Shown here: in pieces, positions 42,333 through 51,677 of the stretch
How positions within the stretch are numbered: position 1 is the stretch's first letter
Layout: each line of letters opens with the position of its first letter
NCBI GenBank assembly: GCA_963787135.1
Contig: CAWBBW010000017.1
Location: forward strand, 166,194 to 230,193
DNA length: 64,000 bases
Origin: Roseiarcus sp963787135
Lineage (GTDB): Bacteria; Pseudomonadota; Alphaproteobacteria; Rhizobiales; Beijerinckiaceae
Direction of reading: 5' to 3'
Program-made: the position numbers and the translations under genes
Notes under the pieces: model-generated
What the model was told of the DNA's origin: nothing
The model's database searches: none
Seen by the model: only the letters and a program-made list of their open reading frames with translations

Positions 42333-44180
42333 TCAGTCTCCCACGCGCTGGATCGTCAGCGCGTCCTCATACCCGCGACGAGCGGCGCTGACTTCGGCGC
42401 GGTCGGAGACGGCCGGCACGGCGACGTCCCACCAAAACCCGCCCGCGTCCGTCGAGCCCACGGGATCGGTGTCGATGACGATGACCTGGGTCGATATGGC
42501 CGCGCGCGCCGCCTTGAAGGCCGCTTCGAGCTCGGCGATCGAAGCAACCTTGACCGCCTCCGCCCCCAACGAGCGCGCATGTGCGACGAAATCGACGTCG
42601 GGCAGCACCTCGTGCCGCGTGTCGCTGAGCAGATTGTTGAACGGCGCGCCGCCGGTCGCATTCTGCAGCCGGTTGATGCAGCCGAAGCCGCGATTGTCGT
42701 TCACGACGATGATAAGCTTCTTGCCCAGCATCACCGAGGTCGCGATCTCTGAATTCATCATCAGATAAGAGCCGTCGCCTATCGTCACCACGACTTCGCG
42801 GTCGGGCAGGGCCAGCTTGACGCCGAGGCCTCCCGCGATCTCATAGCCCATGCAGGAATAGCCGTATTCGACATGGTAGCCGAGCGGCGCTCCCGCCTGC
42901 CAGAGCTTGTGCAATTCGCCGGGCAGTCCGCCCGCGGCGCAGACCACGACGTCGCTCGCTTCGCCCACCCGCATCAAAGCGCCGAGCACTTCCGCGTCCG
43001 TCGGCAGCAGAGCGTTGGTCTTCGCCGTATAGCGGGCAGCGGTCGCGCTCCATTCGGCGGTCGCTTTCGCGGCGGCTTCGCCCCAGGCGTGCGGCGCTTT
43101 CCAGTCGCCGAGCGCTTTGTCCAGTACCGCGAGCGCGGCGCGAGCGTCGCCGACCACGGGCGCGGCGCGGTGCTTGGCCGCATCAAAGGGCTGCACATTG
43201 ACGCTGATGAAGCGGCGGTCGGGATTCTTGAACAGCGCCCACGAGCCGGTGGTGAAGTCGGCAAAGCGCGTGCCGACGCCGAGGATCACGTCGGCTTCGC
43301 TCGCGAGCGCATTGGCGGCGCCGGTTCCGGTGACGCCGATCGCGCCCACGGCCATCGGGTGATCGACCGGGGTCGCCGATTTGCCCGCCTGCGTCTCGGC
43401 GACCGGGATTCCGCGCCGGGCGCAGAAGTCGATCAGCTCGCGCTCCGCGCCGGAATAGAGCACGCCGCCGCCGCAGACGACGAACGGCTTCTTGCTCGCA
43501 TTCAGGAGAGTGGCGGCGACCGCGACTTCGTCGGGATCGGGAATGATCCGCCTCTGGCGATGGACCCGCTCCTCGAAGAACGAGACCGGATAGTCGTAGG
43601 CTTCCGTCTGCACGTCCTGGCAAAAGGCGAGCGTCACCGGTCCGCATTCGGCGGGATCGGTCAGCACGGTCATCGCCCGGTTCAGCGCGGGCACGATCTG
43701 TTCGGGACGCATGATGCGGTCGAAATAGCGCGACACCGGCCGGAAGCAGTCGTTGGCGCTGACCGTTCCGTCGCCGAAGTCCTCGACCTGCTGCAGAACC
43801 GGATCGGGCCTGCGATTGGCGAAAAAGTCGCCCGGGATCAGAAGCACAGGCAGGCGATTGACATGCGCGACCGCGGCCGCCGTGACCATGTTGGTCGCGC
43901 CGGGTCCGATCGAGGTCGTGCAGGCCATCATGCGCCGGCGGCGCGAGGCTTTGGCGAAGGCGATCGCGGCATGCGCCATCGCCTGCTCGTTGTGGGCGCG
44001 GTAGGTCGGGAGCGCATCGCGTCCGGCGTAGAGCGCTTCTCCGAGGCCTGATACGTTGCCGTGGCCGAAGATGGCGAACACCCCCTCGAACAGCCGCTGC
44101 TCGCGGCCGTCGATCTCGACCTTCTGGGCGCTGAGGAAGCGCACCATCGCCTGGGCGGCCGTCAGTCGGACAGTTTTCAT
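42333..44180 (-). CDS. iolD: 3D-(3,5/4)-trihydroxycyclohexane-1,2-dione acylhydrolase IolD
   Basis: A 615-residue thiamine-diphosphate enzyme that opens the ring in inositol catabolism to give 5-deoxy-glucuronate. The N-terminal domain has the conserved Glu in YRAHNEQAMAHAAIAFAK and TTSIGPGATNM. The C-terminal ThDP motif is TIGDGSYLMMNSEIATSVML with IIVVNDNRGFGCINRLQ. The ATG at 44180 overlaps the iolC stop (ATGA). Length and motifs are normal. Confidence 0.97.
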   Translation of the reverse strand: MKTVRLTAAQAMVRFLSAQKVEIDGREQRLFEGVFAIFGHGNVSGLGEALYAGRDALPTYRAHNEQAMAHAAIAFAKASRRRRMMACTTSIGPGATNMVTAAAVAHVNRLPVLLIPGDFFANRRPDPVLQQVEDFGDGTVSANDCFRPVSRYFDRIMRPEQIVPALNRAMTVLTDPAECGPVTLAFCQDVQTEAYDYPVSFFEERVHRQRRIIPDPDEVAVAATLLNASKKPFVVCGGGVLYSGAERELIDFCARRGIPVAETQAGKSATPVDHPMAVGAIGVTGTGAANALASEADVILGVGTRFADFTTGSWALFKNPDRRFISVNVQPFDAAKHRAAPVVGDARAALAVLDKALGDWKAPHAWGEAAAKATAEWSATAARYTAKTNALLPTDAEVLGALMRVGEASDVVVCAAGGLPGELHKLWQAGAPLGYHVEYGYSCMGYEIAGGLGVKLALPDREVVVTIGDGSYLMMNSEIATSVMLGKKLIIVVNDNRGFGCINRLQNATGGAPFNNLLSDTRHEVLPDVDFVAHARSLGAEAVKVASIAELEAAFKAARAAISTQVIVIDTDPVGSTDAGGFWWDVAVPAVSDRAEVSAARRGYEDALTIQRVGD

Positions 44181-46115
44181 GGCGTCAAACGTTCCTCAAG
44201 CAATGCGGACGATGCGGGCGCCGCATCTCGCCACAGTATGCACAGGCGCTCAAAAGCGCCCGCCATCCGCTCGACCGCCTCGCGATCGCCAATGCGGCCG
44301 CCGAACCATTCGACCGCCGGCTCGACAAAGATCGTCCGGCCGACCGCAAAGCCTTTGACGAGATCGCAGGATCGCGCGACGGCGAAGGTTTGCGCAAGGT
44401 CGTCCTCCGGCGCCTCGAGGCCGAGCAGCACGATTCCGCGGCACCACGGGTCGCCGGCCGCCACCGCGCCTCCGATTGCGTCCCAGGCTGCCCGGCTCGT
44501 CTGGCCTTCGAGCTTCCACCAGTCCGGTTTGACGCCGATGGCATAGAGCCGCTCGATCACCCTGGCCGTCGTGTCGTCCTGAACCGGACCGTTCTTGCTG
44601 GCGATGATCTCGATCAGGAGTTCGCGGCCGAGCGTGCGCGCTGCGTCATGGAGGCGCAGGAGCTCGCGCTCCTGGCGCGCCTTCATTTCCGGCGGATCGT
44701 CGGGGTGATAAAAGCAGAGGCATTTGATCGTATGCGCGACCGGCCATTCCTGGAGCTTGGCGGCGAGCGAGCCGCCGAATTCGAAATCGAGCGGACGCGA
44801 GCCCGGCTCCTCGACCGGCCGGGCGATCCAGAGGTCGTGATCGAGCGCACGAAAAAGCGCCTCGCGGCCATACTTTCCGTCGAGCAGCATGCCGTAGCCG
44901 GGGCGGCCCGCGGCGACTTTTGCCGCCGCCTCGACCGCCAGCAGCTTGAACGCGCTGATGCGCGCGCGGTCCGCACCGGCGTCGTCGGCGATCTTTTCGA
45001 GCTGCATGCGATGGTCGATCGCGAGCGCCATGATCGACGACGGCTGCGGGCGGCGCGTCGTCGCCCAGTGAACATGGTTCAGCGCTTCGTCGTGACGCAG
45101 GGCGCGATGCGGCGGAGCCGTGTTTGAGAAATCCGTTGAGCTCTGCCCAGGTCGGGTATTCTGCGGAGCACAGCAGGCGCGATACGGCGAAGGCCCCGTT
45201 GGCGTTGGCGTAGGCGCAGCAGGTCTCCAGCGGCTCGTCCCTGAGCCAGCCGCGCAGGAAGCCGGACATGAAGGCGTCTCCGGCGCCGAGCACGTTGAAG
45301 ACTTCGACCGGAAAGCCCGGGCCTTTGATCCCCTTCTCCAGCGTTTCCGGAATGGCGCCGGGAAAGACCACGCAGCCCATGGGACCTCGCTTGAGCACCA
45401 GCGTCGCCTGGCTCGCTGCGCGCACCGCCTTCAATGCGGAGAGCGGGTCGTCCGCGCCGCCGGCGATCATCATTTCCTCTTCCGTGCCGACGATCAGGTC
45501 GCATTGGGGCAGAATGGCGCTCAGGCTCTGCGTTACGTCGCCCGATTTGATGTAGCGCTCCTCGCCGGCTCCGTGACCTGCAAGTCCCCAGAGATTGGGC
45601 CTGTAATCGATGTCGAAGACAATTCTGCGCCCGGCGGCGCGCGCCAGACGCATGGCCTTCAGCTGCGCGGCGGCGGCGTTGGCGCGGGCGAAATGGGTGC
45701 CGCTGACCAGGATCGCCCTGGCGCTCTGGACATAAGACGGATCGATGTCGCTCTCGTCGAGCGCGCCGTCGGCGCAATTGTCCCGATAAAATATCAGCGG
45801 AAAGGTCTTTTCGTCGCGGATGCCCAGCAGCACCAGCGAGGTGAGCCGCGTGGGATCGGTCCGGACGCCCGAGACGTCGACGCCTTCGCGCGCGCATTGC
45901 TCGCGGATGAACCGGCCCATGTGCTCGTCGCCGACGCGAGTGATGAGGCCGCTCTTGAGGCCGAGACGCGCCGTGCCGATGGCGATGTTGGTCGGGCAGC
46001 CTCCGACGGCCTTGGAGAAGCTCGCCATGTCCTCCAGGCGGCCTCCGACCTGCACGCCGTAGAGATCGACCGACGAGCGGCCGATCGTGATGACGTCGAG
46101 ACGCGGTTCCGGCAC
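44177..46115 (-). pseudogene. iolC: IolC kinase-DUF2090 fusion, one frameshift in the linker
   Basis: Two frames give one fusion of about 645 residues. The N-terminal 330 residues are a PfkB kinase (5-dehydro-2-deoxygluconokinase): DVITIGRSSVDLYGVQVGG, GGCPTNIAIGTARLGLKSG and FNVLGAGDAFMSGFLRGWL. The C-terminal part (from MALAIDHRMQLEKIADDAG) is DUF2090, aldolase-like, as in the rhizobial IolC fusion. The shift lies in the linker after NGFLKHGS: one extra G in ggcggagccg (about 45114-45116) explains it, and the total length is 3n+1. The stop overlaps the iolD start. Either the two parts are made separately or this is a sequence error. Confidence 0.88.
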
Positions 46116-46129
46116 GGCTCAACTCCCGT

Positions 46130-46981
46130 TTAGGGCTCGATCGGCGGGTCGGCGGTTCCGACGACGTTCTGATCGAAGTCGATATTAGCGCCGGTCATCA
46201 GCCCCGATTCCTCGGAGCACAGATAGGCGCAGGCGCGGGCCACTTCCTTCGGATCGACGAGCCGGCCGAACGGCTTGCTCTTCACGGCGGCCTCGAGCCA
46301 TCCATCCTGAGCCCCGTGGTAGGTCTTCATGATCCGGTCCTCGCCCGGCGTCGACATCCAGCCGATGTTGAGGCCATTGACGCGGATACGGAATTTGAGC
46401 AGCGAATGGGCCACGTTGCGGGTCAGGGTGGCGAGCGCGCCCTTCGAGGCGCAATAAGCGGTAATGAACGGCTGTCCGCCATGAGCGGACATCGACTGGA
46501 TGTTGACGATCGCGCCCGCGATCTTCTCACGCCGCATGATCCGCACCGCCTCCTGGATGAGAAAGAATGGCGCGCGAACGTTGACGTCGAAAATCTCGTT
46601 GTATCGCTCCTCCGTCGTGTCGAAGATGTCGCCCCGGTCGGTGAGCGCCGCGGCGTTGACGAGCGCGTCGACGCGGCCGAAGCGCCTGTCCGCCTCGGCG
46701 ACCACGTTTCGACATTCCGCGACTTTTGCGAGGTCGGCTTTGACGAAGACGGTCGCACAGCCGGTCGCCGAAATCTCTTTCGCGACCCTCGCGCCATTGT
46801 CCGAATTGCGGCCGCAGACGACGATACCCGCCGCTCCGCGCTCGGCGAAGACCCTCGCGATGGATTCGCCAAGTCCCTGGGTGCCGCCGGTCACGACCGC
46901 GATTTTGCCTCTGAGATTAGCGGGGCCGCGATAGGGTTCACGGGCGAGCGTCCCGATTTCGGGCGCGGAACTGGCTGCCAT
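46130..46981 (-). CDS. SDR family oxidoreductase in the inositol cluster
   Basis: A 283-residue SDR. Motifs are VTGGTQGLGESIARVFAERG, NAAALTDRGD, the catalytic Ser in NIQSMSAHGGQP and ITAYCASKGALATLT. The ATG at 46981 follows a gggaga ribosome site. It is the first gene of the leftward iol operon, 14 bases before iolC, and a similar SDR recurs in rhizobial inositol clusters. The likely role is interconversion or oxidation of inositol isomers; unproven. Confidence 0.9.
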   Translation of the reverse strand: MAASSAPEIGTLAREPYRGPANLRGKIAVVTGGTQGLGESIARVFAERGAAGIVVCGRNSDNGARVAKEISATGCATVFVKADLAKVAECRNVVAEADRRFGRVDALVNAAALTDRGDIFDTTEERYNEIFDVNVRAPFFLIQEAVRIMRREKIAGAIVNIQSMSAHGGQPFITAYCASKGALATLTRNVAHSLLKFRIRVNGLNIGWMSTPGEDRIMKTYHGAQDGWLEAAVKSKPFGRLVDPKEVARACAYLCSEESGLMTGANIDFDQNVVGTADPPIEP

Positions 46982-47047
46982 TGGCGCTTTCTCCCTAAGA
47001 CCCCGGCCGGCTGGCCCGCCGGCGACCTTCACCAGAATGAAACAAAA

Positions 47048-47081
47048 ATTCTATTCCCAAGTCAATATGGAACGGATATTC
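47048..47081. promoter_or_regulatory. Candidate operator between the divergent iol genes
   Basis: The AT-rich 158-base gap between the SDR and idhA contains TTCC (47054-47057) and GGAA (47069-47072) as an inverted pair, flanked by ATTC at 47048 and 47078. This is the expected place for an IolR-type site shared by both divergent promoters. The repeat is weak, and no iolR gene is in the window. Confidence 0.3.
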
Positions 47082-47139
47082 TTTTTTTGAGAGCGCGCCG
47101 CCGGATGTTCCTTGGGCGCATCCGTTAGGGAGGACTTGC

Positions 47140-48126
47140 ATGAAATTCGGCATCATCGGCGCAGGGCGCATCGGAAAGATCCATGGCGGCAACATCGCCG
47201 CTCGACGCGACTGCAAGGCGGTCTACGTCGCCGACGCCGATGCCGGCGCCGCCGCGGCGCTCGCGGCCGAGACCGGCGCGAAGCCCGCATCTGTCGACGA
47301 AATTCTGGGATCGAAAGAGGTCGATGCAGTCGCCATCTGCTCGCCGACGGACACCCATGCCGATCTCATCGAGCGCTCGGCGCGCGCCGGGAAAGCGGTC
47401 TTCTGCGAAAAGCCGATAGCCCTCGACGTCAAACGGATTCGCGCCTGCCTCGACGTGGTCAAGCAGACCGGCGCGACGCTGATGATCGGCTTCAACCGCC
47501 GATTCGACCCCAATTTCGCGTCCTTGCGCCAGCGCATCGCCGAAGGCGCGATCGGCTCGCTCGAGATCGTCTCCATCGTCTCCCGCGATCCCTCCCCGCC
47601 GCCTCTCTCCTATATCGCCCGGTCGGGCGGCCTCTTCCGGGACATGATGATCCACGATTTCGACATGGCGCGCTTCATCCTGGACGAGGAACCGGTCGCG
47701 GTCAGCGCGATGGGCTCAGCGCTCGTCGACAAGGCGATCGGCGAAGCGGGCGACATCGACACCGCCGTCGTCATCATGGAAACGAAGTCGGGCAAGGTCG
47801 CGCAGATCTCCAACTCGCGGCGCGCGAGCTACGGCTACGACCAGCGCGTCGAGGCCCATGGCGACAAGGGCATGGCGCATGCCGCCAATATTCGGGAGAC
47901 GACGGTCGAATTAGCCGGCGCGCACGGCTTCACCAGCGACAAGGTCCTCAACTTTTTCCTCGAGCGTTACGACAGTGCCTATCGCAACGAACTCGACGCG
48001 TTCGTCAACGCTGTCAAAACCGGCGCCAAGCCGCGTCCCGATGGCGAGGATGGCCTCAGGGCCAACATCCTTGCCGACGCGGCCTATCAGTCCTGGAAAA
48101 CGAAGCAGCGCGTCGCCGTTGGCTGA
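47140..48126 (+). CDS. idhA: Myo-inositol 2-dehydrogenase
   Basis: A 328-residue Gfo/Idh/MocA enzyme that oxidises myo-inositol to 2-keto-myo-inositol, the first step of the pathway. Motifs are KFGIIGAGRIGKIHGGNIA, AVAICSPTDTHADLI, VFCEKPIALD, MIGFNRRFDPNF and GGLFRDMMIHDFDMARFI with the catalytic Asp/His. It is divergent from the other iol genes. The ATG at 47140 follows a gggaggac ribosome site. Confidence 0.95.
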   Translation: MKFGIIGAGRIGKIHGGNIAARRDCKAVYVADADAGAAAALAAETGAKPASVDEILGSKEVDAVAICSPTDTHADLIERSARAGKAVFCEKPIALDVKRIRACLDVVKQTGATLMIGFNRRFDPNFASLRQRIAEGAIGSLEIVSIVSRDPSPPPLSYIARSGGLFRDMMIHDFDMARFILDEEPVAVSAMGSALVDKAIGEAGDIDTAVVIMETKSGKVAQISNSRRASYGYDQRVEAHGDKGMAHAANIRETTVELAGAHGFTSDKVLNFFLERYDSAYRNELDAFVNAVKTGAKPRPDGEDGLRANILADAAYQSWKTKQRVAVG

Positions 48127-48219
48127 ATTTTGCGCGACTTAGCTCGCGCTGTTTTGGTTGCGCGCTTGCCTGCGTTGCAGGCGCAGCCTATAGGCGGCTC
48201 CGGTCAACAGGAACAAGGC

Positions 48220-49286
48220 ATGGCGCAAGCGCAGGAACGACGCCCGGCCTCGAACTGGGCGCCGGGGAGCGCGTCGCCGCCACCGGATCCGCCCCAATTT
48301 CTCGCGCGCCTCATCCTCATTTTTCGTCGTCATCGTCGGACTCTTCGGCGGCTCGGCATCGCCGCAAGCCTTCTCATTATTGCGGTCTCCGCGACGATCT
48401 TCGTGCGCACATTGCTGCGCATCGACGTCAACAAGTTCAAAGCAGCGATTGCTGCGACGGGCGGTGATCAAATCACGCTCGCCTTCGCCTTTACAGCGTT
48501 GAGTTACCTTGCGTTGACGGGATACGACGGCCTGGCCCTGCGTCATCTCGGAATCAAGGTTCCCTATTGGCTGACGGCGCTTGCATCCTTCGCCAGCTAC
48601 GCGGTCTCGTTCACTCTGGGATTCCCTCTCGTGACCGGCGGGGCGATCCGCTACTGGCTCTACGCTCCGGCGGGTCTGACCGCCGGCAAGATCGCGAGTC
48701 TGACGATCGTTGCGGGCGTCACATTCTGGCTGGGCATGGGCTTCATCGTCGGCGTCGGCTTCATGACCGCCTCCGACGCCGTGGCGGAAATCAACCATTT
48801 CCACCCGCTGGCCAACCGTTTGATAGGCCTCAGCGTGCTCGCTGCTCTGATCGTCTATCTCGGCTGGGTCGGCAGCATGCGCTGGCGCGACTCCCCGATC
48901 GTCGGCACTTTCAAACTACCGGGTCCATTGGTCACCCTGGGACAAATGGCGCTCGGGGTGGTGGACGTCTGTTCGGCTTCAGCCGCGCTCTACTTTCTGC
49001 TTCCAAAAGGCGCGACGATCGGCTTTCCGACATTCGCCACGCTTTATTCGCTAGCGGCCATGCTCGGCATCGCCAGTCATTCGCCGGGGGGCTCGGCGTG
49101 TTCGAGGCGACGATCCTCCAGGGAGTCGGCGGCGACACCGACGCCTTGCTCGCGTCGCTGCTGCTCTTTCGTGGCATCTATTATGTCGGGCCTTTCATTG
49201 GCGCCATGGCGCTGCTCGGCGGGGTCGAGGCGACGCGCCGCTGGCGCTCGATTCGCGAAGCCATGACGGCTCCCTCGGACGATTAG
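48220..49286 (+). pseudogene. YbhN-like (LPG synthase transmembrane) membrane protein, frameshift in a G-run
   Basis: A membrane protein of the UPF0104/LPG_synthase_TM type with about eight hydrophobic helices: LGIAASLLIIAVSATIFVRT, ITLAFAFTALSYLALTGYDG, SFTLGFPLVTGGAIRYWLYA and GKIASLTIVAGVTFWLGMG. At the six-G run 49086-49091 the frame breaks. The rest (LGVFEATILQGVGGDTDALL, LFRGIYYVGPFIGAMALLGG) continues in the next frame to 49286. One missing G restores it. The ATG at 48220 starts MAQAQERRPAS. It ends 12 bases before phoR, so it may be in the pho operon. The role is unclear; relatives handle lipids. Confidence 0.8.
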
Positions 49287-49298
49287 GCGGAGCGTGAG

Positions 49299-50381
49299 AT
49301 GAGCGACGCACAGGTCCTCCAACTTGCAAACCGCATTGGCTCGCCATTTGCCTCCCAGCTTGTCGAGGCGATGCCGGAGCCGGCGATCATTGTCGGGTCG
49401 GATGGGCGCGCGGCGGTGGCCAACAAGCCGGCGTTCAGTCTTCTTGCTGGACTAAAGATCGACGAACCCTTCGTTCTCGCCCTGCGGGCGCCCGATGTGG
49501 TCGACGCCTGGCGCCGCGTGATCGCGAGCGGCGAAGCAGAGACCGTGCAATGGAGCGAGCGTGTGCCGGTCGAACGGCTATTCGATGTCCGCGTCGCGCC
49601 GCTCGCGACGGCCGAGGGGGATGTCGTGGCGACGTTGCTCACCTTGCGTGACCTCACGGAATTACGGCAGGTCGAGCGAATGCGCGTCGACTTCATCGCC
49701 AACGCGAGCCACGAATTGCGCACTCCGCTCGCGTCCCTGCTGGGCTTCATCGAGACGCTGCAGGGATCGGCGCGCGACGACCCGAAGGCGCGCGATCGGT
49801 TCCTCGCCATCATGCGGGAGCAGGGCCGGCGGATGTCCCGACTGATCGAGGATCTGCTTTCGCTCTCCCGCATCGAGCAGAAGCAGCATGTGCGGCCTGA
49901 GACCGTCGTCGATCTCGCGCAGACAGTGCGCACGGTGATCGATTCGCTCTCTCCGATGGCGTCGGAATTGGGCGTCGAGATTCGCCTCGGCGGACCGCAG
50001 CCCGTGCTTGTAACCGGCGACAGGGATGAACTCGTCCGCGTTGCCGAAAACCTGATCGAAAACGCCATCAAATATGGCGTGCGGCCGGACTCGGAGAACG
50101 CCGGCCTCGTCGAGGTCGCCGTTGCGATGACGGATAGGGATGCAACCTTGAGCGTGCGCGACTACGGCTACGGCATCGCGCCTGAGCACCTGCCGCGCCT
50201 GACGGAGCGCTTTTATCGTGTCGACGCCGGACAGAGCAGGGCCAAGAACGGAACGGGGCTTGGCCTCGCCATCGTAAAGCACATCCTGACCCGGCACCGG
50301 GGGAAGCTGACGATCACGAGCCGCGTCAACCACGGCTCGCTTTTTGTCGCAACTGTGCCGCTTCATCCAACAAAGCCATAA
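49299..50381 (+). CDS. phoR: Phosphate-regulon sensor histidine kinase PhoR, apparently without a membrane anchor
   Basis: A 360-residue kinase. A PAS-like domain (about residues 20-120) is followed by the H-box ANASHELRTPLASLLGFI with His138, the N-box ENLIENAIKYG, and G-boxes RDYGYGIAPEH and GTGLGLAIVKH. It phosphorylates PhoB under phosphate limitation, with PstSCAB-PhoU as the input. Most PhoR proteins start with transmembrane helices; none is seen here. The ATG at 49299 is the first in frame after the YbhN-like gene. It is the first intact gene of phoR-pstSCAB-phoU-phoB. Confidence 0.93.
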   Translation: MSDAQVLQLANRIGSPFASQLVEAMPEPAIIVGSDGRAAVANKPAFSLLAGLKIDEPFVLALRAPDVVDAWRRVIASGEAETVQWSERVPVERLFDVRVAPLATAEGDVVATLLTLRDLTELRQVERMRVDFIANASHELRTPLASLLGFIETLQGSARDDPKARDRFLAIMREQGRRMSRLIEDLLSLSRIEQKQHVRPETVVDLAQTVRTVIDSLSPMASELGVEIRLGGPQPVLVTGDRDELVRVAENLIENAIKYGVRPDSENAGLVEVAVAMTDRDATLSVRDYGYGIAPEHLPRLTERFYRVDAGQSRAKNGTGLGLAIVKHILTRHRGKLTITSRVNHGSLFVATVPLHPTKP

Positions 50382-50407
50382 ATATTCATATCTTACAAAG
50401 CTATAGA

Positions 50408-50436
50408 TGGTCACAAAACGATGACCTGCGTGTCAT
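50408..50436 (+). promoter_or_regulatory. Candidate Pho box upstream of pstS
   Basis: GTCA cores at 50410-50413 and 50432-50435 are 22 bases apart, two helical turns as in tandem 11-bp Pho box units. The second, gtgtcat, matches CTGTCAT at six of seven positions; the first, tggtcac, matches weakly. Location before pstS supports PhoB binding, but the match is poor. Confidence 0.4.
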
Positions 50437-50538
50437 ACAAGACAGTCGTTGGCGCGGTATGCGTTGTTCGCGGCGCAAAGCTGCTGGCAGGCGGGGGAGG
50501 CCCGCCGCCTGCCCCAATCCCTCCGCGGAGAGTTCCTT

Positions 50539-51576
50539 ATGTTTATGAAGTCCATTATTGGCGCGGCTGTGCTTGCCGCGGGCATCAGCGTGGCCTCGGC
50601 CGCCGACATTTCCGGCGCGGGCGCAACCTTCCCCTATCCGATCTACGCAAAATGGGCCGATATGTATAAGAAGGAGACCGGACTCGGCCTCAATTATCAA
50701 TCGATCGGCTCGGGGGGCGGCATCAAGCAAATCAAGAACAAGACGGTCACCTTCGGCGCCTCGGACATGCCGCTCGAGCCCAAGGATCTGACAGCCTCCG
50801 GCCTGGTTCAATTCCCGACCGTGATCGGGGGGGATGTGCCTGTCGTCAATCTTGACGGGATCGGCCCGGGTGATCTGGTCCTCGACGGTCCGACGCTTGC
50901 CGATATTTTCCTAGGCAAGATCACAAAGTGGGACGATGCAGCGATCAAGAAACTCAACCCGAATGCCAAGCTTCCCTCGAGCGCGATTGTCGTCGTGCAC
51001 CGCTCGGATGGTTCGGGGACGACGTTCATTTTCACAGACTATCTTTCCAAAGTCAGCCCGGATTGGAAATCCAACGTTGGCGCCAGCACGGCCGTCGAAT
51101 GGCCTGTCGGCATCGGCGCCAAGGGCAATGAGGGCGTTTCGAACAACGTGACGCAGACGAAGGGAGCGATCGGTTATGTCGAATTCGCCTACGCCCTAGA
51201 GACCAAAATGTCGACGATCAATATGATCAATCGCGACGGCAAAGCTGTTGTGCCGAGCGCCGCGGCATTCCAGGCGGCTGCAGCGAACGCCGACTGGGAG
51301 AAGTCGGATAATTATTTCGTTATTCTGACGGATGAGCCGGGCGCGGAGAGCTGGCCGATCGCCGGCGCGACGTTCATTCTGATGTATAAACAACCCCAGG
51401 ATGTCGCTAACTCGGCCGCCGCCCTCAAGTTCTTTGACTGGGCCTACTCCAATGGCAGCAAGGCGGCCGAAGATCTCCACTACGTGCCGCTACCGGCGGT
51501 AGTCATCGCACAGATCGAAAAGACTTGGGCGACACAAATCAAGGGACCGGACGGCAAGCCGATCTTCGCCAAGTGA
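50539..51576 (+). CDS. pstS: Phosphate ABC transporter substrate-binding protein PstS
   Basis: A 345-residue periplasmic phosphate-binding protein. A signal peptide (SIIGAAVLAAGISVASA) precedes ADISGAGATFPYPIYAKWAD. Phosphate-binding loops are SIGSGGGIKQI, FGASDMPLEP and HRSDGSGTTFIFTDYL. The ATG at 50539 (or one two codons on) follows a ggagag ribosome site. G+C content is visibly lower than in phoU-phoB: two 60-base stretches counted by eye gave 30 and 35 G+C, against 41 in phoU. It is followed by an intercistronic hairpin. Confidence 0.97.
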   Translation: MFMKSIIGAAVLAAGISVASAADISGAGATFPYPIYAKWADMYKKETGLGLNYQSIGSGGGIKQIKNKTVTFGASDMPLEPKDLTASGLVQFPTVIGGDVPVVNLDGIGPGDLVLDGPTLADIFLGKITKWDDAAIKKLNPNAKLPSSAIVVVHRSDGSGTTFIFTDYLSKVSPDWKSNVGASTAVEWPVGIGAKGNEGVSNNVTQTKGAIGYVEFAYALETKMSTINMINRDGKAVVPSAAAFQAAAANADWEKSDNYFVILTDEPGAESWPIAGATFILMYKQPQDVANSAAALKFFDWAYSNGSKAAEDLHYVPLPAVVIAQIEKTWATQIKGPDGKPIFAK

Positions 51577-51636
51577 CGTACAACACAATGGATCGTAGGC
51601 TGTCCTAGGATGTCCCGAGTCCCATCTGCACTCGGC

Positions 51637-51658
51637 GTTCCGGCCACCCGGCCGGAAC
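51637..51658 (+). other. pstS-pstC intercistronic hairpin
   Basis: A 9-bp perfect stem (gttccggcc/ggccggaac, loop accc) between pstS and pstC without a following U-run. Such hairpins commonly protect the pstS message so that the binding protein is made in excess over the membrane subunits. Confidence 0.65.
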
Positions 51659-51677
51659 TCTGCAGGAGTCCAGAGCA

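Noticed and set aside
45031..46115. Programmed frameshift in iolC
   Set aside because: There is no slippery heptamer or downstream pseudoknot at the junction, and several unrelated genes in the window have similar one-base indels.
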